From positions 124,001-188,000 of the forward strand of contig NZ_CP123584.1 in the NCBI RefSeq assembly GCF_045277565.1: a stretch of DNA of 64,000 nucleotides. Reading direction: 5' to 3'. The notes beneath the pieces are model-generated. The model was not told where the DNA came from, ran no database searches, and saw only the letters and a program-made list of their open reading frames with translations. Source of the DNA: Aliisedimentitalea scapharcae. Its GTDB lineage: Bacteria; Pseudomonadota; Alphaproteobacteria; Rhodobacterales; Rhodobacteraceae. Below are positions 8,416-16,726 of the stretch, piece after piece; within the stretch, counting starts at the first letter, position 1, and every line of letters begins with the position of its first letter. Made by a program: the position numbers and the translations under genes.

Positions 8416-9075
8416 TTAAACTGGTTCGCGAAGCGCCGTTACCGCAGAGGACAAGATCGCCTGCCCGCCCGGAAGGATCAAGATCACTTCTCCATTTTGT
8501 ATCTGCGCTTCCTGTACACGCGCATAAATCTGCGCCGGTTCGGTTAGGATGACGTCGCCGCCTTGTCGGCTTTCGACAGTGAAACTGTAATTGCCCGAGG
8601 GAAATGCAGCGCCTGAGCTGTTCAACCCATCCCAGTGATACGGATCCGCAGAAACAGGAAGCGGTAATCTTTGAACCTCTGCTCCGCTGCTGTCCGTGAC
8701 CACCAGCTCCACACTGTCCGAAACCGCTGCCGGATTAGGTGAAATCGTTATCGGACTTCCGTCAAAATGACCCGGCATTGCCGCCCTGGCTTCCATCCCA
8801 ACCCAATTCGACATTGCCGAAAATTGAGACGTTCCGATCGACCCAACCAACGACGTAAGAGAATCGTTGGTCTTTACTTGCTGCTCAACCATGGAAAATT
8901 GGGCCAGTTGCGCCGCATATTCCGTGGAATCGATCGGTTCCAACGGATCCTGGTAACGGGCTTGCGCCGTGAGCATTTTCAAGAATGTTTCGAAATCGGA
9001 AGTCAACGCAGACGTATTGGTTGCTGCGGGTTGCGGAGTGGTCGTTGTTTGTACCTGCGAAACTGCGTTTACCAT
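8416..9075 (-). CDS. flgD: Flagellar hook-capping protein FlgD
   Basis: FlgD caps the growing hook and guides hook-protein assembly outside the cell. The 219-residue protein has the conserved N-terminal export and capping region (TSDFETFLKMLTAQARYQDPLEPIDSTEYAAQLAQFSMVEQ, residues about 25-65). The Ig-like C-terminal half includes the WDGLNSSGAAFPSGNYSF turn typical of FlgD. It lies five bases downstream of fliK on the same strand, so the two are cotranscribed. The hook gene flgE that normally accompanies it is not in this window. Confidence 0.93.
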   Translation of the reverse strand: MVNAVSQVQTTTTPQPAATNTSALTSDFETFLKMLTAQARYQDPLEPIDSTEYAAQLAQFSMVEQQVKTNDSLTSLVGSIGTSQFSAMSNWVGMEARAAMPGHFDGSPITISPNPAAVSDSVELVVTDSSGAEVQRLPLPVSADPYHWDGLNSSGAAFPSGNYSFTVESRQGGDVILTEPAQIYARVQEAQIQNGEVILILPGGQAILSSAVTALREPV

Positions 9076-9079
9076 TGCT

Positions 9080-11098
9080 TCAAATCCTTATGTCCAACCC
9101 ATTTGTGACCACAGCCGACTGCCCGTTGGACGAACCTTGCACATGCTCCCCCGTGTCCCCCATAGCCTCCCCAACATTGTCTTCTCTGGTCTCCGCTTCT
9201 GGTGAATGTTCAGGTTTTTGACCGCTTCCGGAGAAATCCAGATTGATATCGTCATATCCCATGTCCTTAAAATCACTCAGCAGTTGATCAACGTTTCGCC
9301 GCAGCAATTCCAATGTTTCAGATCGCTCGGCTACAATCGAAACTCCGATCGTGGCGTCCGATAGAGTCAGGGCTATTCTGACATTTCCCAATTCCTCTGG
9401 ATTCAATGCAATTTCGACTGGACGAGTACCCGATCTGGCCATTGCATCCTGCATCTGGGTGACGACAGAGCGGTAGACCTCTGCCCTGGATGCGAGAGGA
9501 GAAACATTTTTCACATCTATGGGAAACTGAACGTCATTACGTGACCCGCGCTCTGCAAACTCGGGCACATCCACCAATACTTCTTTTACAATGGTCGCTG
9601 ACGTGGATTCTGCCTCCAGTCCAAAGTGCGAACGCGTGGCGGCGATCTCTGTGGGTTGAACAGCCCATTCTCGGCCAGCTGTTTGTCGGTTGGAACTGCT
9701 GGCGTTCGCCAGTTGCGGCGCAAACAACGTGGATGCGAATCGCCCAGAATCTCCCCAGTTTTTCGCCTCAAGCTCGGCTATGTTACTATTATTTGGCTCC
9801 GGGAGCCGTGCTTCAGCCTGCATCTCTGCCATATGGTTTTGCTCAGGGGGCGTCGCTGCTGGCACCATGCTCTGGCCCGAGATTCGGCGACTTGCATCAA
9901 CCTGACCGAAAACTGGGCTTGGCGCATCAGCGGGGCGACCAATGTCATCCTGGCTCAAACCCGCACTCTGTCCCGTGCCAGAGCGACCAGAGTCAAGTTG
10001 GCCAACAATTGCACCCAGCCCATTAATGGAGCGCCCCAATTCCAAATGACCCACCGCGGACCGATCGACATGGAACTGGCCCGCCACTGTGCTCTGAGAT
10101 ATATTAAGACGATCGACAGCGGCCTGCCCAGCAGCGGCCCAGTTTTTGGCAGCAGGGTGAACCTCATCCGCCAGAGCAAAAACGGCCCGTCGACCCAAAT
10201 CAGGGTCACCTAGAGGCACCTGACCAACTTCAGCCCTGAGTGTGGCCGTAGTCCCCAGCATTTGCGGTGCCGTTCGGACTTCTGAACCCACTGTCCGCAG
10301 CATAATCTCTGGATTAGATGCCCCAATAAAATCCGTGTTTTGATGATCGATCGAGAGGTCGGAAACTCTGTTTTCTGTCATGGCACCCGCCAAATTTCCA
10401 ACCGGGTCCTGAGGATTCATTTTACCCGAGCGCACAGTCTCAGCCTCTACCTGAACCGCGCTCGGTGGCGAAACATTCTCGGTGTTCGGCCTCGAGTTCA
10501 GAGATGGCCTGGAACGCGGATCTGGTTGATTAGATGCACCCTGTTCCTCTGTGTGGGCTCGAACGTCCAATACATCGGAAGGTTCAGCAATACGCTGCAT
10601 CGTGTGAGTTCGCATTTCACCTGTGGTACGTGCAATCATGGAAAACATGATTGCAGGACCAGATGCACTATCGATTGGAACTTCGGGATTGTTGCTGTTC
10701 TCCCCTTGCTTATCAGGCATATTCTCCTGTTGCGGCACGTTGTCTCTGACAGAAGCCACAAAATTCTCAGCGACTTTCTCGTGTCCAATCAGAGTTCTAG
10801 TACCGGGCTGAGTCTCAGACTGGTCGAGCAAGCGAGTTTCACGCACATTCGGATTTTCCAGCGTTGATTCATCGACGTCCTGATCCACGTTGGCCTCAGG
10901 GTGGGCAGGATCATCCGAAAGAACAATGCCTTCGTTCTCTGGGTCAGGCAGGGTCAGCGTTTCCGTTCCAAAAACGTCCGGATGACGGCCGTTCGTCGTG
11001 ATACCCGCCTGTTGATCAAAAACGGACTGAAATGCCGCAGCTTTGGACAACGGGATGCTAGCAGTCGACTCGGACTTGATATCTGTTTGCAGTGCCAT
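9080..11098 (-). CDS. fliK: Flagellar hook-length control protein FliK
   Basis: FliK is exported as a molecular ruler; its C-terminal domain switches export from hook to filament proteins. Here the C-terminus holds the Flg_hook signature: RPVEIALNPEELGNVRIALTLSD, then VERSETLELLRRNVDQLL-like sequence and DINLDFSG. The N-terminal 500 residues are polar and low in complexity, as expected for the ruler. Within them is an imperfect repeat, roughly G-Q/H-x-x-x-G-R-S-x-x-G, coded at about 9874-10234. The start is uncertain: I chose ATG 11098 (MALQTDIKS), preceded by AGGTG, giving 672 residues. In-frame upstream starts reach 11170. Confidence 0.85.
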   Translation of the reverse strand: MALQTDIKSESTASIPLSKAAAFQSVFDQQAGITTNGRHPDVFGTETLTLPDPENEGIVLSDDPAHPEANVDQDVDESTLENPNVRETRLLDQSETQPGTRTLIGHEKVAENFVASVRDNVPQQENMPDKQGENSNNPEVPIDSASGPAIMFSMIARTTGEMRTHTMQRIAEPSDVLDVRAHTEEQGASNQPDPRSRPSLNSRPNTENVSPPSAVQVEAETVRSGKMNPQDPVGNLAGAMTENRVSDLSIDHQNTDFIGASNPEIMLRTVGSEVRTAPQMLGTTATLRAEVGQVPLGDPDLGRRAVFALADEVHPAAKNWAAAGQAAVDRLNISQSTVAGQFHVDRSAVGHLELGRSINGLGAIVGQLDSGRSGTGQSAGLSQDDIGRPADAPSPVFGQVDASRRISGQSMVPAATPPEQNHMAEMQAEARLPEPNNSNIAELEAKNWGDSGRFASTLFAPQLANASSSNRQTAGREWAVQPTEIAATRSHFGLEAESTSATIVKEVLVDVPEFAERGSRNDVQFPIDVKNVSPLASRAEVYRSVVTQMQDAMARSGTRPVEIALNPEELGNVRIALTLSDATIGVSIVAERSETLELLRRNVDQLLSDFKDMGYDDINLDFSGSGQKPEHSPEAETREDNVGEAMGDTGEHVQGSSNGQSAVVTNGLDIRI

Positions 11099-11176
11099 CT
11101 GTGACACCTGATTGATCAAAATCTGCATTTCACACCGGAATTCTTTCACGTTGCCCATAGCAATAGGCAATTTCGG

Positions 11177-11191
11177 TTACCGTCTTTTTAA
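11177..11191. promoter_or_regulatory. CtrA-type box TTAC-N7-TTAA between fliK and flgJ
   Basis: TTAC, seven bases, then TTAA followed by CCG. This differs by one base from TTAA-N7-TTAA, the binding pattern of the response regulator CtrA, which controls motility in many Rhodobacterales. It sits between the divergent fliK-flgD and flgJ-flgN units. Similar boxes lie at 16689, 27226 and 32158. Confidence 0.5.
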
Positions 11192-11254
11192 CCGCCCTTG
11201 CTGCATCCTGAAAAAGTTGAAGCAATTCGAAACTTTGTAAACCGGAGGTCGCAG

Positions 11255-11530
11255 ATGACACTCATTTCCATCCCCCCCCCTCAAGTTACTACGACAGGGC
11301 AGCCAAGCCCTATGCGTCAGGCTGCACAGGAATTGGAAGCTACATTTTTGGCTGAAATGCTGAAATCAGCCGGGCTTGGTGAGACCCCCAATGCCTTTGG
11401 TGGCGGAAGCGGAGAAGATCAATTCTCGAGCTTTTTGGTGCAAGCCCAAGCGCGTGAAATGGCCCGTTCCGGTGGAATCGGGCTCGCCGAATCACTGTTT
11501 CAAGCCATGAAGGAGGCCTCGGATGTCTAA
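11255..11530 (+). CDS. flgJ: Rod-binding protein, FlgJ N-terminal domain only
   Basis: The 91-residue protein matches only the rod-scaffolding half of FlgJ: QELEATFLAEMLKSAGLG and the SFLVQAQAREMARSGGIGLAESLF segment. The muramidase half found in enterobacterial FlgJ is absent, as is usual in alphaproteobacteria. The wall-opening activity is probably supplied by the separate transglycosylase at 26439-27200. The start ATG 11255 has GGAGG seven bases before it. The frame is open 19 codons upstream, but that part lacks a ribosome site and contains the promoter. The stop overlaps the flgN start by eight bases. Confidence 0.85.
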   Translation: MTLISIPPPQVTTTGQPSPMRQAAQELEATFLAEMLKSAGLGETPNAFGGGSGEDQFSSFLVQAQAREMARSGGIGLAESLFQAMKEASDV

Positions 11531-11882
11531 ACAAACCAGCCAACATTTGATTGATCAGCTTGACAGCCTTCTCGAACACGAACGCAAGGCGCTTGTATCT
11601 GGTGATCTCGCACAATTAACAGAAATCGTTCCCCGCAAAGAAGTTCTGATCGACAATCTGAATGCCTTGGATCAGCTGGAGCGGTCTGTGCTTGAGCAGA
11701 CACAGACCAAACTTGAGAGAAATCAGTTGCTGTTGAACAGTGCGCTGGCTGGGATTCAAGCCGTCGCCGGGCGCATGGCTGAACTGCGCAAAGCCCGCGA
11801 AGGCCTGGATGTCTATGATGAAACCGGTCGCAAAACCCGGTACGGCATGATGGCAACCGCCAAGCTGGAAAAGCGGGCCTGA
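11523..11882 (+). CDS. flgN: FlgN-like flagellar export chaperone
   Basis: This 119-residue, mostly helical protein has heptad-like stretches (LIDQLDSLLEHERKALVSGD, LAQLTEIVPRKEVLIDNL) typical of FlgN. FlgN binds the junction proteins FlgK and FlgL before export. It overlaps flgJ and precedes the flagellin gene. Its clients FlgK and FlgL are not encoded in this window, which makes the gap in the cluster notable. The call rests on length, helicity, the E/K-rich pattern and context. Confidence 0.75.
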   Translation: MSKQTSQHLIDQLDSLLEHERKALVSGDLAQLTEIVPRKEVLIDNLNALDQLERSVLEQTQTKLERNQLLLNSALAGIQAVAGRMAELRKAREGLDVYDETGRKTRYGMMATAKLEKRA

Positions 11883-12052
11883 AGCGACTGTGTTTATGAA
11901 AATACGATCTATCCAGTTGGCCAAGCTTAGCATTCCATTAGCACATATCGCGCCAATCTGCCCCTGCACCCAGCAAGTGGTGGCGCGATTAGAAAGTGAA
12001 TCGCAACAGTCAGAACGACACTTGGTCCGTCCTATGGGGGCGGGATGAAACC

Positions 12053-12066
12053 GGGCTTAAAAGCCC
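12053..12066 (+). promoter_or_regulatory. Hairpin in the flagellin leader
   Basis: GGGCTT-AA-AAGCCC forms a six-base stem 21 bases before the flagellin start codon, just upstream of the ribosome site AAAGGATAG. In Caulobacter, FlbT acts on the flagellin leader RNA, and flbT lies downstream here, so this hairpin is a candidate target. A weaker CtrA-like TTAG-N7-TTAG lies at 11927-11941 in the same leader region. The function of both is inferred. Confidence 0.4.
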
Positions 12067-12086
12067 CATGACTAAAGGATAGAAGC

Positions 12087-13295
12087 ATGTCCAGCATTCT
12101 GACGAACAACAGCGCAATGGTTGCATTGCAGACTCTGAAATCAGTAAACAAGAACCTCGCTCAAACCCAGTCGGAAATCTCGACCGGGAAATCGGTTGCA
12201 ACGGCCAAGGACAACTCTGCCGTCTGGGCGATTTCCAAAGTGATGGACTCGGACGTTCAAGGTTTCAAGGCCATTTCAGACAGTCTGAATCTGGGGCAGT
12301 CCACTGTTGCTGTGGCCCGGCAAGCATCGGAAACCGTAACCGACCTTTTGACCCAGATGAAGGGCAAAATCGTTGCTGCGCAAGAAGACAACGTGGACCG
12401 GGGCAAAATCAACGATGACGTGACTGCGCTGAAAAACCAGATCAATTCCGTGGTTGCTGCCGCGCAGTTCAATGGATTGAATCTTGTGAGTTCGACCGGC
12501 TCTTCGTCGATCTTGTCGTCTCTGGATCGCGACGCTGCTGGCAACGTCACAGCGTCCAGCATTACAGTCAGCAATCAGGATCTGTCGTCCGGTGCCTATG
12601 TAACCAAGCAGGTATTTGACGGATCGACCGGTGCATCGGGAGACCTGGATCGTGTCGCCGAAGCAATTGACAATGGTGCGACTTCGGCGACTGCATTGGT
12701 CACGGACGAGTCCTCTGGTGCATTTGTAGCGGGTGACAAAGTCATCGTGGCAATTGATGACCAGACGATTTCATACACCGTAACGGCAGATGACGCGGCG
12801 GCGACAACCACTGGTGATATCGTTGCCCTGGGTCTCAAAAACGCCATTGACGATCTGGGAATTACCGGTCTGACAATTGACTACGACTCCGGCACTGCTG
12901 GCACCCTGTCAGTGGCCAACGCAACAGGTGCCGACATTTCGTTCTCGGCACAATTTGTGAACGCTGGTTCTGGCGGACTGGGTGCGATGGCTGGAATTGA
13001 TGTCAGCACCGGTGTTGGAGCCGGGGCCGCGTTGGGCGCAATCGAAGCTCTGATCGACACGGCAATTGATGCGTCGGCCGCCTTTGGTTCCGCACAGGGG
13101 CGGATCGATACGCAGGCTGATTTTATTGGCAAGCTGACCGATTCACTCAAATCAGGCATTGGCTCGATGGTTGATGCCGATATGGAAGCAGCCTCCGCGC
13201 GCCTGCAGGCCTTGCAAACACAGCAGCAACTGGCAACCCAGTCTCTGTCGATCGCGAACCAGGCACCACAGTCAATCCTGTCGTTGTTCCGGTAA
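12087..13295 (+). CDS. fliC: Flagellin
   Basis: The 402-residue filament subunit has the conserved N-terminal D0/D1 helices: SSILTNNSAMVALQTLKSVN, then LAQTQSEISTGKSVATAKDN. The matching C-terminal coil includes AQGRIDTQADFIGKLTDSL and ends SIANQAPQSILSLFR. The middle (about residues 150-290) is variable, rich in Ala, Ser, Thr and Gly, and would be surface exposed. No signal peptide is present, as expected for type III export. It is the only flagellin gene in the window, followed by flaF and flbT, the usual alphaproteobacterial order. ATG 12087 has AAAGGATAG upstream. Confidence 0.96.
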   Translation: MSSILTNNSAMVALQTLKSVNKNLAQTQSEISTGKSVATAKDNSAVWAISKVMDSDVQGFKAISDSLNLGQSTVAVARQASETVTDLLTQMKGKIVAAQEDNVDRGKINDDVTALKNQINSVVAAAQFNGLNLVSSTGSSSILSSLDRDAAGNVTASSITVSNQDLSSGAYVTKQVFDGSTGASGDLDRVAEAIDNGATSATALVTDESSGAFVAGDKVIVAIDDQTISYTVTADDAAATTTGDIVALGLKNAIDDLGITGLTIDYDSGTAGTLSVANATGADISFSAQFVNAGSGGLGAMAGIDVSTGVGAGAALGAIEALIDTAIDASAAFGSAQGRIDTQADFIGKLTDSLKSGIGSMVDADMEAASARLQALQTQQQLATQSLSIANQAPQSILSLFR

Positions 13296-13303
13296 CAAAC
13301 ACG

Positions 13304-13327
13304 GCGGGGCGCAGCGACGCGCCCCGC
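13304..13327 (+). terminator. GC-rich hairpin after the flagellin gene
   Basis: A nine-base perfect stem (GCGGGGCGC with GCGCCCCGC) and a six-base loop lie between fliC and flaF. No T-run follows, so it may protect the abundant flagellin message or partly limit read-through into flaF-flbT rather than stop transcription outright. Confidence 0.55.
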
Positions 13328-13366
13328 ACTTCGCCAGCCCCTGATAATTACATGTAAGGAAATGAC

Positions 13367-13738
13367 GTGAACGCCACGATGAAGGCCCAACGCGCCTATT
13401 CCACAGCTTCTGCGCCAACGCGGACCTCCAAGGATATTGAGTATGACGCAATGGCCCGAATAACTCATAAAATTCGTAGCTCCGCCCAGAAAGGACCAAC
13501 TGGCTATCGGTCTCTGGTCGAAGCCCTGCATGACAATCGAAAGCTCTGGGACATTTTTGCGGTCGAAGTCGCCGATGCCAATAATCCGCTCCCTTCTGAC
13601 TTAAAGGCACGTCTGTTTTATCTGGCCGAATTTACACGCCATCACACATCCCGAGTTCTGGCCAAACAGGAAACCGTGGATGCCCTTGTCGAGGTCAATA
13701 CCTCAGTATTGCGCGGCATGAGAGGAGGAGATATCTGA
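13367..13738 (+). CDS. flaF: Flagellar biosynthesis regulator FlaF
   Basis: The 123-residue protein has the FlaF family features: a start like MNATMKAQRAYSTA, then SAPTRTSKDIEYDAMARITHKI and ENRKLW-type DNRKLWDIFAVEVADANNPLP, ending with LVEVNTSVLRGMRG. In Caulobacter and Brucella, FlaF promotes flagellin synthesis and export and opposes FlbT. The start is GTG 13367 behind AAGGAAATGAC; an ATG four codons in is possible. The stop is one base before the flbT start codon, so the two opposing regulators are coupled. Confidence 0.93.
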   Translation: MNATMKAQRAYSTASAPTRTSKDIEYDAMARITHKIRSSAQKGPTGYRSLVEALHDNRKLWDIFAVEVADANNPLPSDLKARLFYLAEFTRHHTSRVLAKQETVDALVEVNTSVLRGMRGGDI

Positions 13739-13739
13739 A

Positions 13740-14144
13740 ATGTCGGGACTGGTTCTGAAATTGGCGCCAAAAGAGCGCATTTTGATCAATGGTGCCGTGA
13801 TTGAGAATGGCGACCGTCGCAGCCGATTGTCTGTTGTGACGCCCGATGCCAATATTCTGCGCCTCAGAGATGCCATACACCCGGAGGAGGCCACAACCCC
13901 TGTCCGCAGGGTGTGCTATGCAGCCCAACTTGTCCTGACGGGGGATAGTAATCCGACGGATGCACGACTGCCATTGCTGCGTCGTATCGAAGAGCTGAGC
14001 CAGGTCTTTACCGATCACGACAGCCGGGCCTCCTTGGCTGAAGCTACAGACGCATTGATCCAAGAACACCACTATCGGTGCCTCAAAGCATTGCGATCTC
14101 TGATACCGCGAGAGGACCGGCTCATGGCCGCGCACGCCACGTGA
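13740..14144 (+). CDS. flbT: Flagellin mRNA regulator FlbT
   Basis: The 134-residue protein matches FlbT: it begins MSGLVLKLAPKERILINGAV and has NGDRRSRLSVVTPDANILRLRDAI, then VCYAAQLVL. FlbT acts after transcription on flagellin mRNA, with FlaF as antagonist, to match filament synthesis to basal-body completion. A strong GAGGAGGAG precedes ATG 13740. Its stop overlaps the GTG start of the next gene (GTGA). Confidence 0.94.
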   Translation: MSGLVLKLAPKERILINGAVIENGDRRSRLSVVTPDANILRLRDAIHPEEATTPVRRVCYAAQLVLTGDSNPTDARLPLLRRIEELSQVFTDHDSRASLAEATDALIQEHHYRCLKALRSLIPREDRLMAAHAT

Positions 14145-14941
14145 CACTGCAACCAATCATTCCAGCAGGCGGAATCCAGGGGTGGCGTTTTCTCCAGCAA
14201 ACCTACGACCGCCAGTTTTCATCCTTTTCAAAAGACCCAGTCCTGAAAAGGGACACAGAGTATTTTGCCGAAAACATCGGCGCAGTCCAATCAGCTGAAG
14301 ACCTTGTCTCGGATCGGCGCCTCCTGAGGGTTGCTCTTGGAGCCTTCGGGCTCGAGGATGACATCAACAATCGCTACTTCGTGCAAAAAATCCTGTCTGA
14401 CGGAACATCTGCTGAAGATGCGCTGGCGAACCGACTTGCAGATGAAAGATACAAGGACTTCTCTGACGCCTTTGGCTTCGGGCCAAGCTCTGTCCAAAAG
14501 ACCGTCAACTCAACAGACATGCAAAACATTGTTGATCGCTTCAGGGAACAGTCCTTCGAGGTTGCCGTGGGGGAGCAAAATAATGACATGCGGCTGGCAT
14601 TGAACATGCAAAGATCGCTGAAAGACTTGGCTACTGGCGACATGAGCGAAGATGCCAAATGGTTCACTGTCATGGGAAACCCACCTTTGCGCCAGGTATT
14701 TGAAACTGCGCTGGGCTTGCCTTCTGCAACGGGTCAGCTGGACATTGATCAGCAGTTGGGAATCTTCAAAGACCGTGCAGCTGCCAATTTCGGGAGCTCG
14801 ACCTTCGCCCAGTTCAGCACCGATGCTGGTATCGAAGATGTGACTATCAGGTTTCTCGCTCGATCCCAGATATCCCAAATTGGCGCGTCTGTATCTTCCG
14901 CATCCACCGCTTTGATTTTGCTACAAAATAGCAATTTCTGA
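14141..14941 (+). CDS. DUF1217-family flagellar protein
   Basis: The 266-residue protein belongs to the DUF1217 family found in alphaproteobacterial flagellar clusters. The N-terminus (VTLQPIIPAGGIQGWRFLQQTYDRQFSSF) is typical, followed by repeated DRYF/DERYKDFSDAFGFG-type segments. The function is unknown; no signal peptide, membrane helix or catalytic motif is seen. I prefer GTG 14141, overlapping the flbT stop, over an ATG at 14078, because family members begin near this point. It is the last gene before the IS remnant, where the cluster appears interrupted. Confidence 0.82.
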   Translation: MTLQPIIPAGGIQGWRFLQQTYDRQFSSFSKDPVLKRDTEYFAENIGAVQSAEDLVSDRRLLRVALGAFGLEDDINNRYFVQKILSDGTSAEDALANRLADERYKDFSDAFGFGPSSVQKTVNSTDMQNIVDRFREQSFEVAVGEQNNDMRLALNMQRSLKDLATGDMSEDAKWFTVMGNPPLRQVFETALGLPSATGQLDIDQQLGIFKDRAAANFGSSTFAQFSTDAGIEDVTIRFLARSQISQIGASVSSASTALILLQNSNF

Positions 14942-15039
14942 AGTCTAGTAGTTTTATGTCCTAAAATTTGACATCGAACACACAGGTGCGCGTATCCACT
15001 AACAGATACGCAGGTGATACAGAGCGCCAGTTATTCAAA

Positions 15040-15290
15040 CGAGTGGACATCAGCTATGTGTGGCCCCGTGAAGGCTGATTGTCTCTCGCCGTGATCCTCG
15101 ACCCGCATTTCAGGCGCGTGATCGGCTGGACTGTGAGCAATCGAATGAAACGGGATGTAGCGATACGGTCCCTGGCGATGGCGATGGCGATTACATTCAG
15201 TGCGCCACCCAAGGGGTTCAATCCATCATACTTGTTACTTGGGACCCAGAAGCTCCTTTCTCAACAAGATTGGCATGTGTATTCGCCAGG
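15040..15290 (+). pseudogene. Remnant of an IS3-family transposase (OrfB catalytic core)
   Basis: In one frame the sequence reads VDISYVWPREG, a stop (TGA 15076-15078, where the family has Trp), then LSLAVILDPHFRRVIGWTV and SNRMKRDVAIRSLAMAM. Further on come PPKG and QKLLSQQDWHV. This matches the middle of IS3-family OrfB, which reads close to WTSDITYVW...GWLYLAVVLD...RRVIGWAVS and ends with HSDRGSQY. The catalytic DRG segment is decayed. Both ends of the element are gone. It fills the otherwise empty 14942-15301 between the DUF1217 gene and fliI; the flanks show no other gene. It is not a functional transposase. Confidence 0.8.
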
Positions 15291-15301
15291 GTTCGAGTGT
15301 C

Positions 15302-16639
15302 TTATCTGCTCGCAGGTTGGATACCGGCCCGTCGTAGGATAACGCTCAGGCGATCAAAACTATTCGAAATTCCGACATCATCGGATTTCGCAAAGAAAGC
15401 ATCCAACTCGTCCCAGATTTGAACGGCCTGATCCAGTTTGATGTCTGTCCCCGCCTGGTACAGCCCAGCCTTGATCATCACTTCTGATTGTTCATAAGCG
15501 CCTAAGAGCTTGCGCGTTTCCGAAATGAGTACATTTTCCTTCTCTGTCGCCGCATCCGGTAGTGATCGAGAGACCGAGCGCGCCACATCAATCGCCGGAA
15601 ACCTACCCCGTTCCGCAATGCTGCGATCCAGCAAGATATGCCCATCCAGTGTCCCCCGCAGGATATCAGCAACAGGCTCTTCCATGTCAGATCCTGCAAC
15701 CAGAACACTAAACACCGCAGTGATGTCCCCCTGACCATTGCTTCCTGGGCCAGCGCGCTCGCACAGGGCCGTCAACAACGGTGACAATGATGGCGGATAC
15801 CCTCGCAAAGCGGGCACTTCACCAGAAAGAGTCGAAATTTCGCGGTGTGCTTCGGCGAATCGGGTAACTGAATCAGCCAGAAACAAAACGTTTTGACCCT
15901 GATCGCGAAAATGTTCAGCGACTGCCATGGCGGCCCATGCGCACCTGCGCCGCGTTGTGGCGGGTTGGTCAGAGGTGGCAACTACGATGATTGATCGCTT
16001 CATTCCCTCTGGCCCCAAAACACGGTGAACGAATTCATTCACTTCGCGCCCTCGTTCGCCGATCAAGGCAATTACAACCACATCGGCCTGCATCCCGTTT
16101 GCCAGGGAAGACAAAAGTCGAGACTTCCCGACTCCGGAGCCGGCAAAAAGGCCAATTCTTTGTCCACGTACAATTGGCAAAATCGTGTTCAGAACAGCCA
16201 AACCAGTTGCGAGACGATCTCCCAATGGCTTGCGTTTTGCGGCTTGGGGCGGCGGCGCAAGCACGTCATGAGACATAGCGCCGGGCCCCAGCGGTCGACC
16301 ATCCAAAGGTCGACCGAACGGATCAATCATGCGACCGATCCATTGACCACAAGGTGCAAAATCAGGGACAGGCGACAAAGCCGCGGGGTCACCGACTGCT
16401 ACCTTTTCAGGCGTGGTTTCCGGCAGCATAAAAACAGTTTCATCTTCAATCTGAATCACTTCGCCGTTCAACGTAGTTCCGTTCAAACGTTTCAGTTCCA
16501 ACAGATCTCCGATGCAAGCGTCCTGAGCGAGCCCGGACAGTTTGATACTGCCCCCCTGAACCGCGACCACACGCCCCACAGGTCGCGCCAACGGTTTGCT
16601 CGCGACAACATTTCGCAACATTCGCAAGGTTTCGTTCAT
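15302..16639 (-). CDS. fliI: Flagellum-specific ATPase FliI
   Basis: FliI is the hexameric ATPase of the flagellar type III export apparatus, on the cytoplasmic face. The 445-residue protein has Walker A GLFAGSGVGKS (about residues 163-173), VVVALIGERGREVNEFV, Walker B-type NVLFLADSVTRFAEAHREI and the RGYPPSLSPLLT segment. All are standard for F1-like export ATPases. ATG 16639 is the clear start. It is transcribed alone on the minus strand, divergent from flgB. Its C-terminus is next to the decayed IS remnant but appears complete. Confidence 0.95.
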   Translation of the reverse strand: MNETLRMLRNVVASKPLARPVGRVVAVQGGSIKLSGLAQDACIGDLLELKRLNGTTLNGEVIQIEDETVFMLPETTPEKVAVGDPAALSPVPDFAPCGQWIGRMIDPFGRPLDGRPLGPGAMSHDVLAPPPQAAKRKPLGDRLATGLAVLNTILPIVRGQRIGLFAGSGVGKSRLLSSLANGMQADVVVIALIGERGREVNEFVHRVLGPEGMKRSIIVVATSDQPATTRRRCAWAAMAVAEHFRDQGQNVLFLADSVTRFAEAHREISTLSGEVPALRGYPPSLSPLLTALCERAGPGSNGQGDITAVFSVLVAGSDMEEPVADILRGTLDGHILLDRSIAERGRFPAIDVARSVSRSLPDAATEKENVLISETRKLLGAYEQSEVMIKAGLYQAGTDIKLDQAVQIWDELDAFFAKSDDVGISNSFDRLSVILRRAGIQPASR

Positions 16640-16688
16640 TGGGGAACTCCAAACAATTTCCTGAAAACAATTTCTAAAGGAATCGGGG

Positions 16689-16703
16689 TTAAGCCTTGAT
16701 TGA
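16689..16703. promoter_or_regulatory. CtrA-type box TTAA-N7-TTGA between fliI and flgB
   Basis: TTAA, seven bases (GCCTTGA), then TTGA: one mismatch to TTAA-N7-TTAA. It lies in the divergent fliI/flgB region, about 25 bases before the flgB start. Confidence 0.45.
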
Positions 16704-16726
16704 GATTGGTCGAGGGAGAAGCCCCG

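Noticed and set aside
15079..15342. An 87-codon open frame as an independent small gene
   Set aside because: It is the part of the IS3 OrfB relic after the internal TGA, and its end runs into fliI on the other strand.
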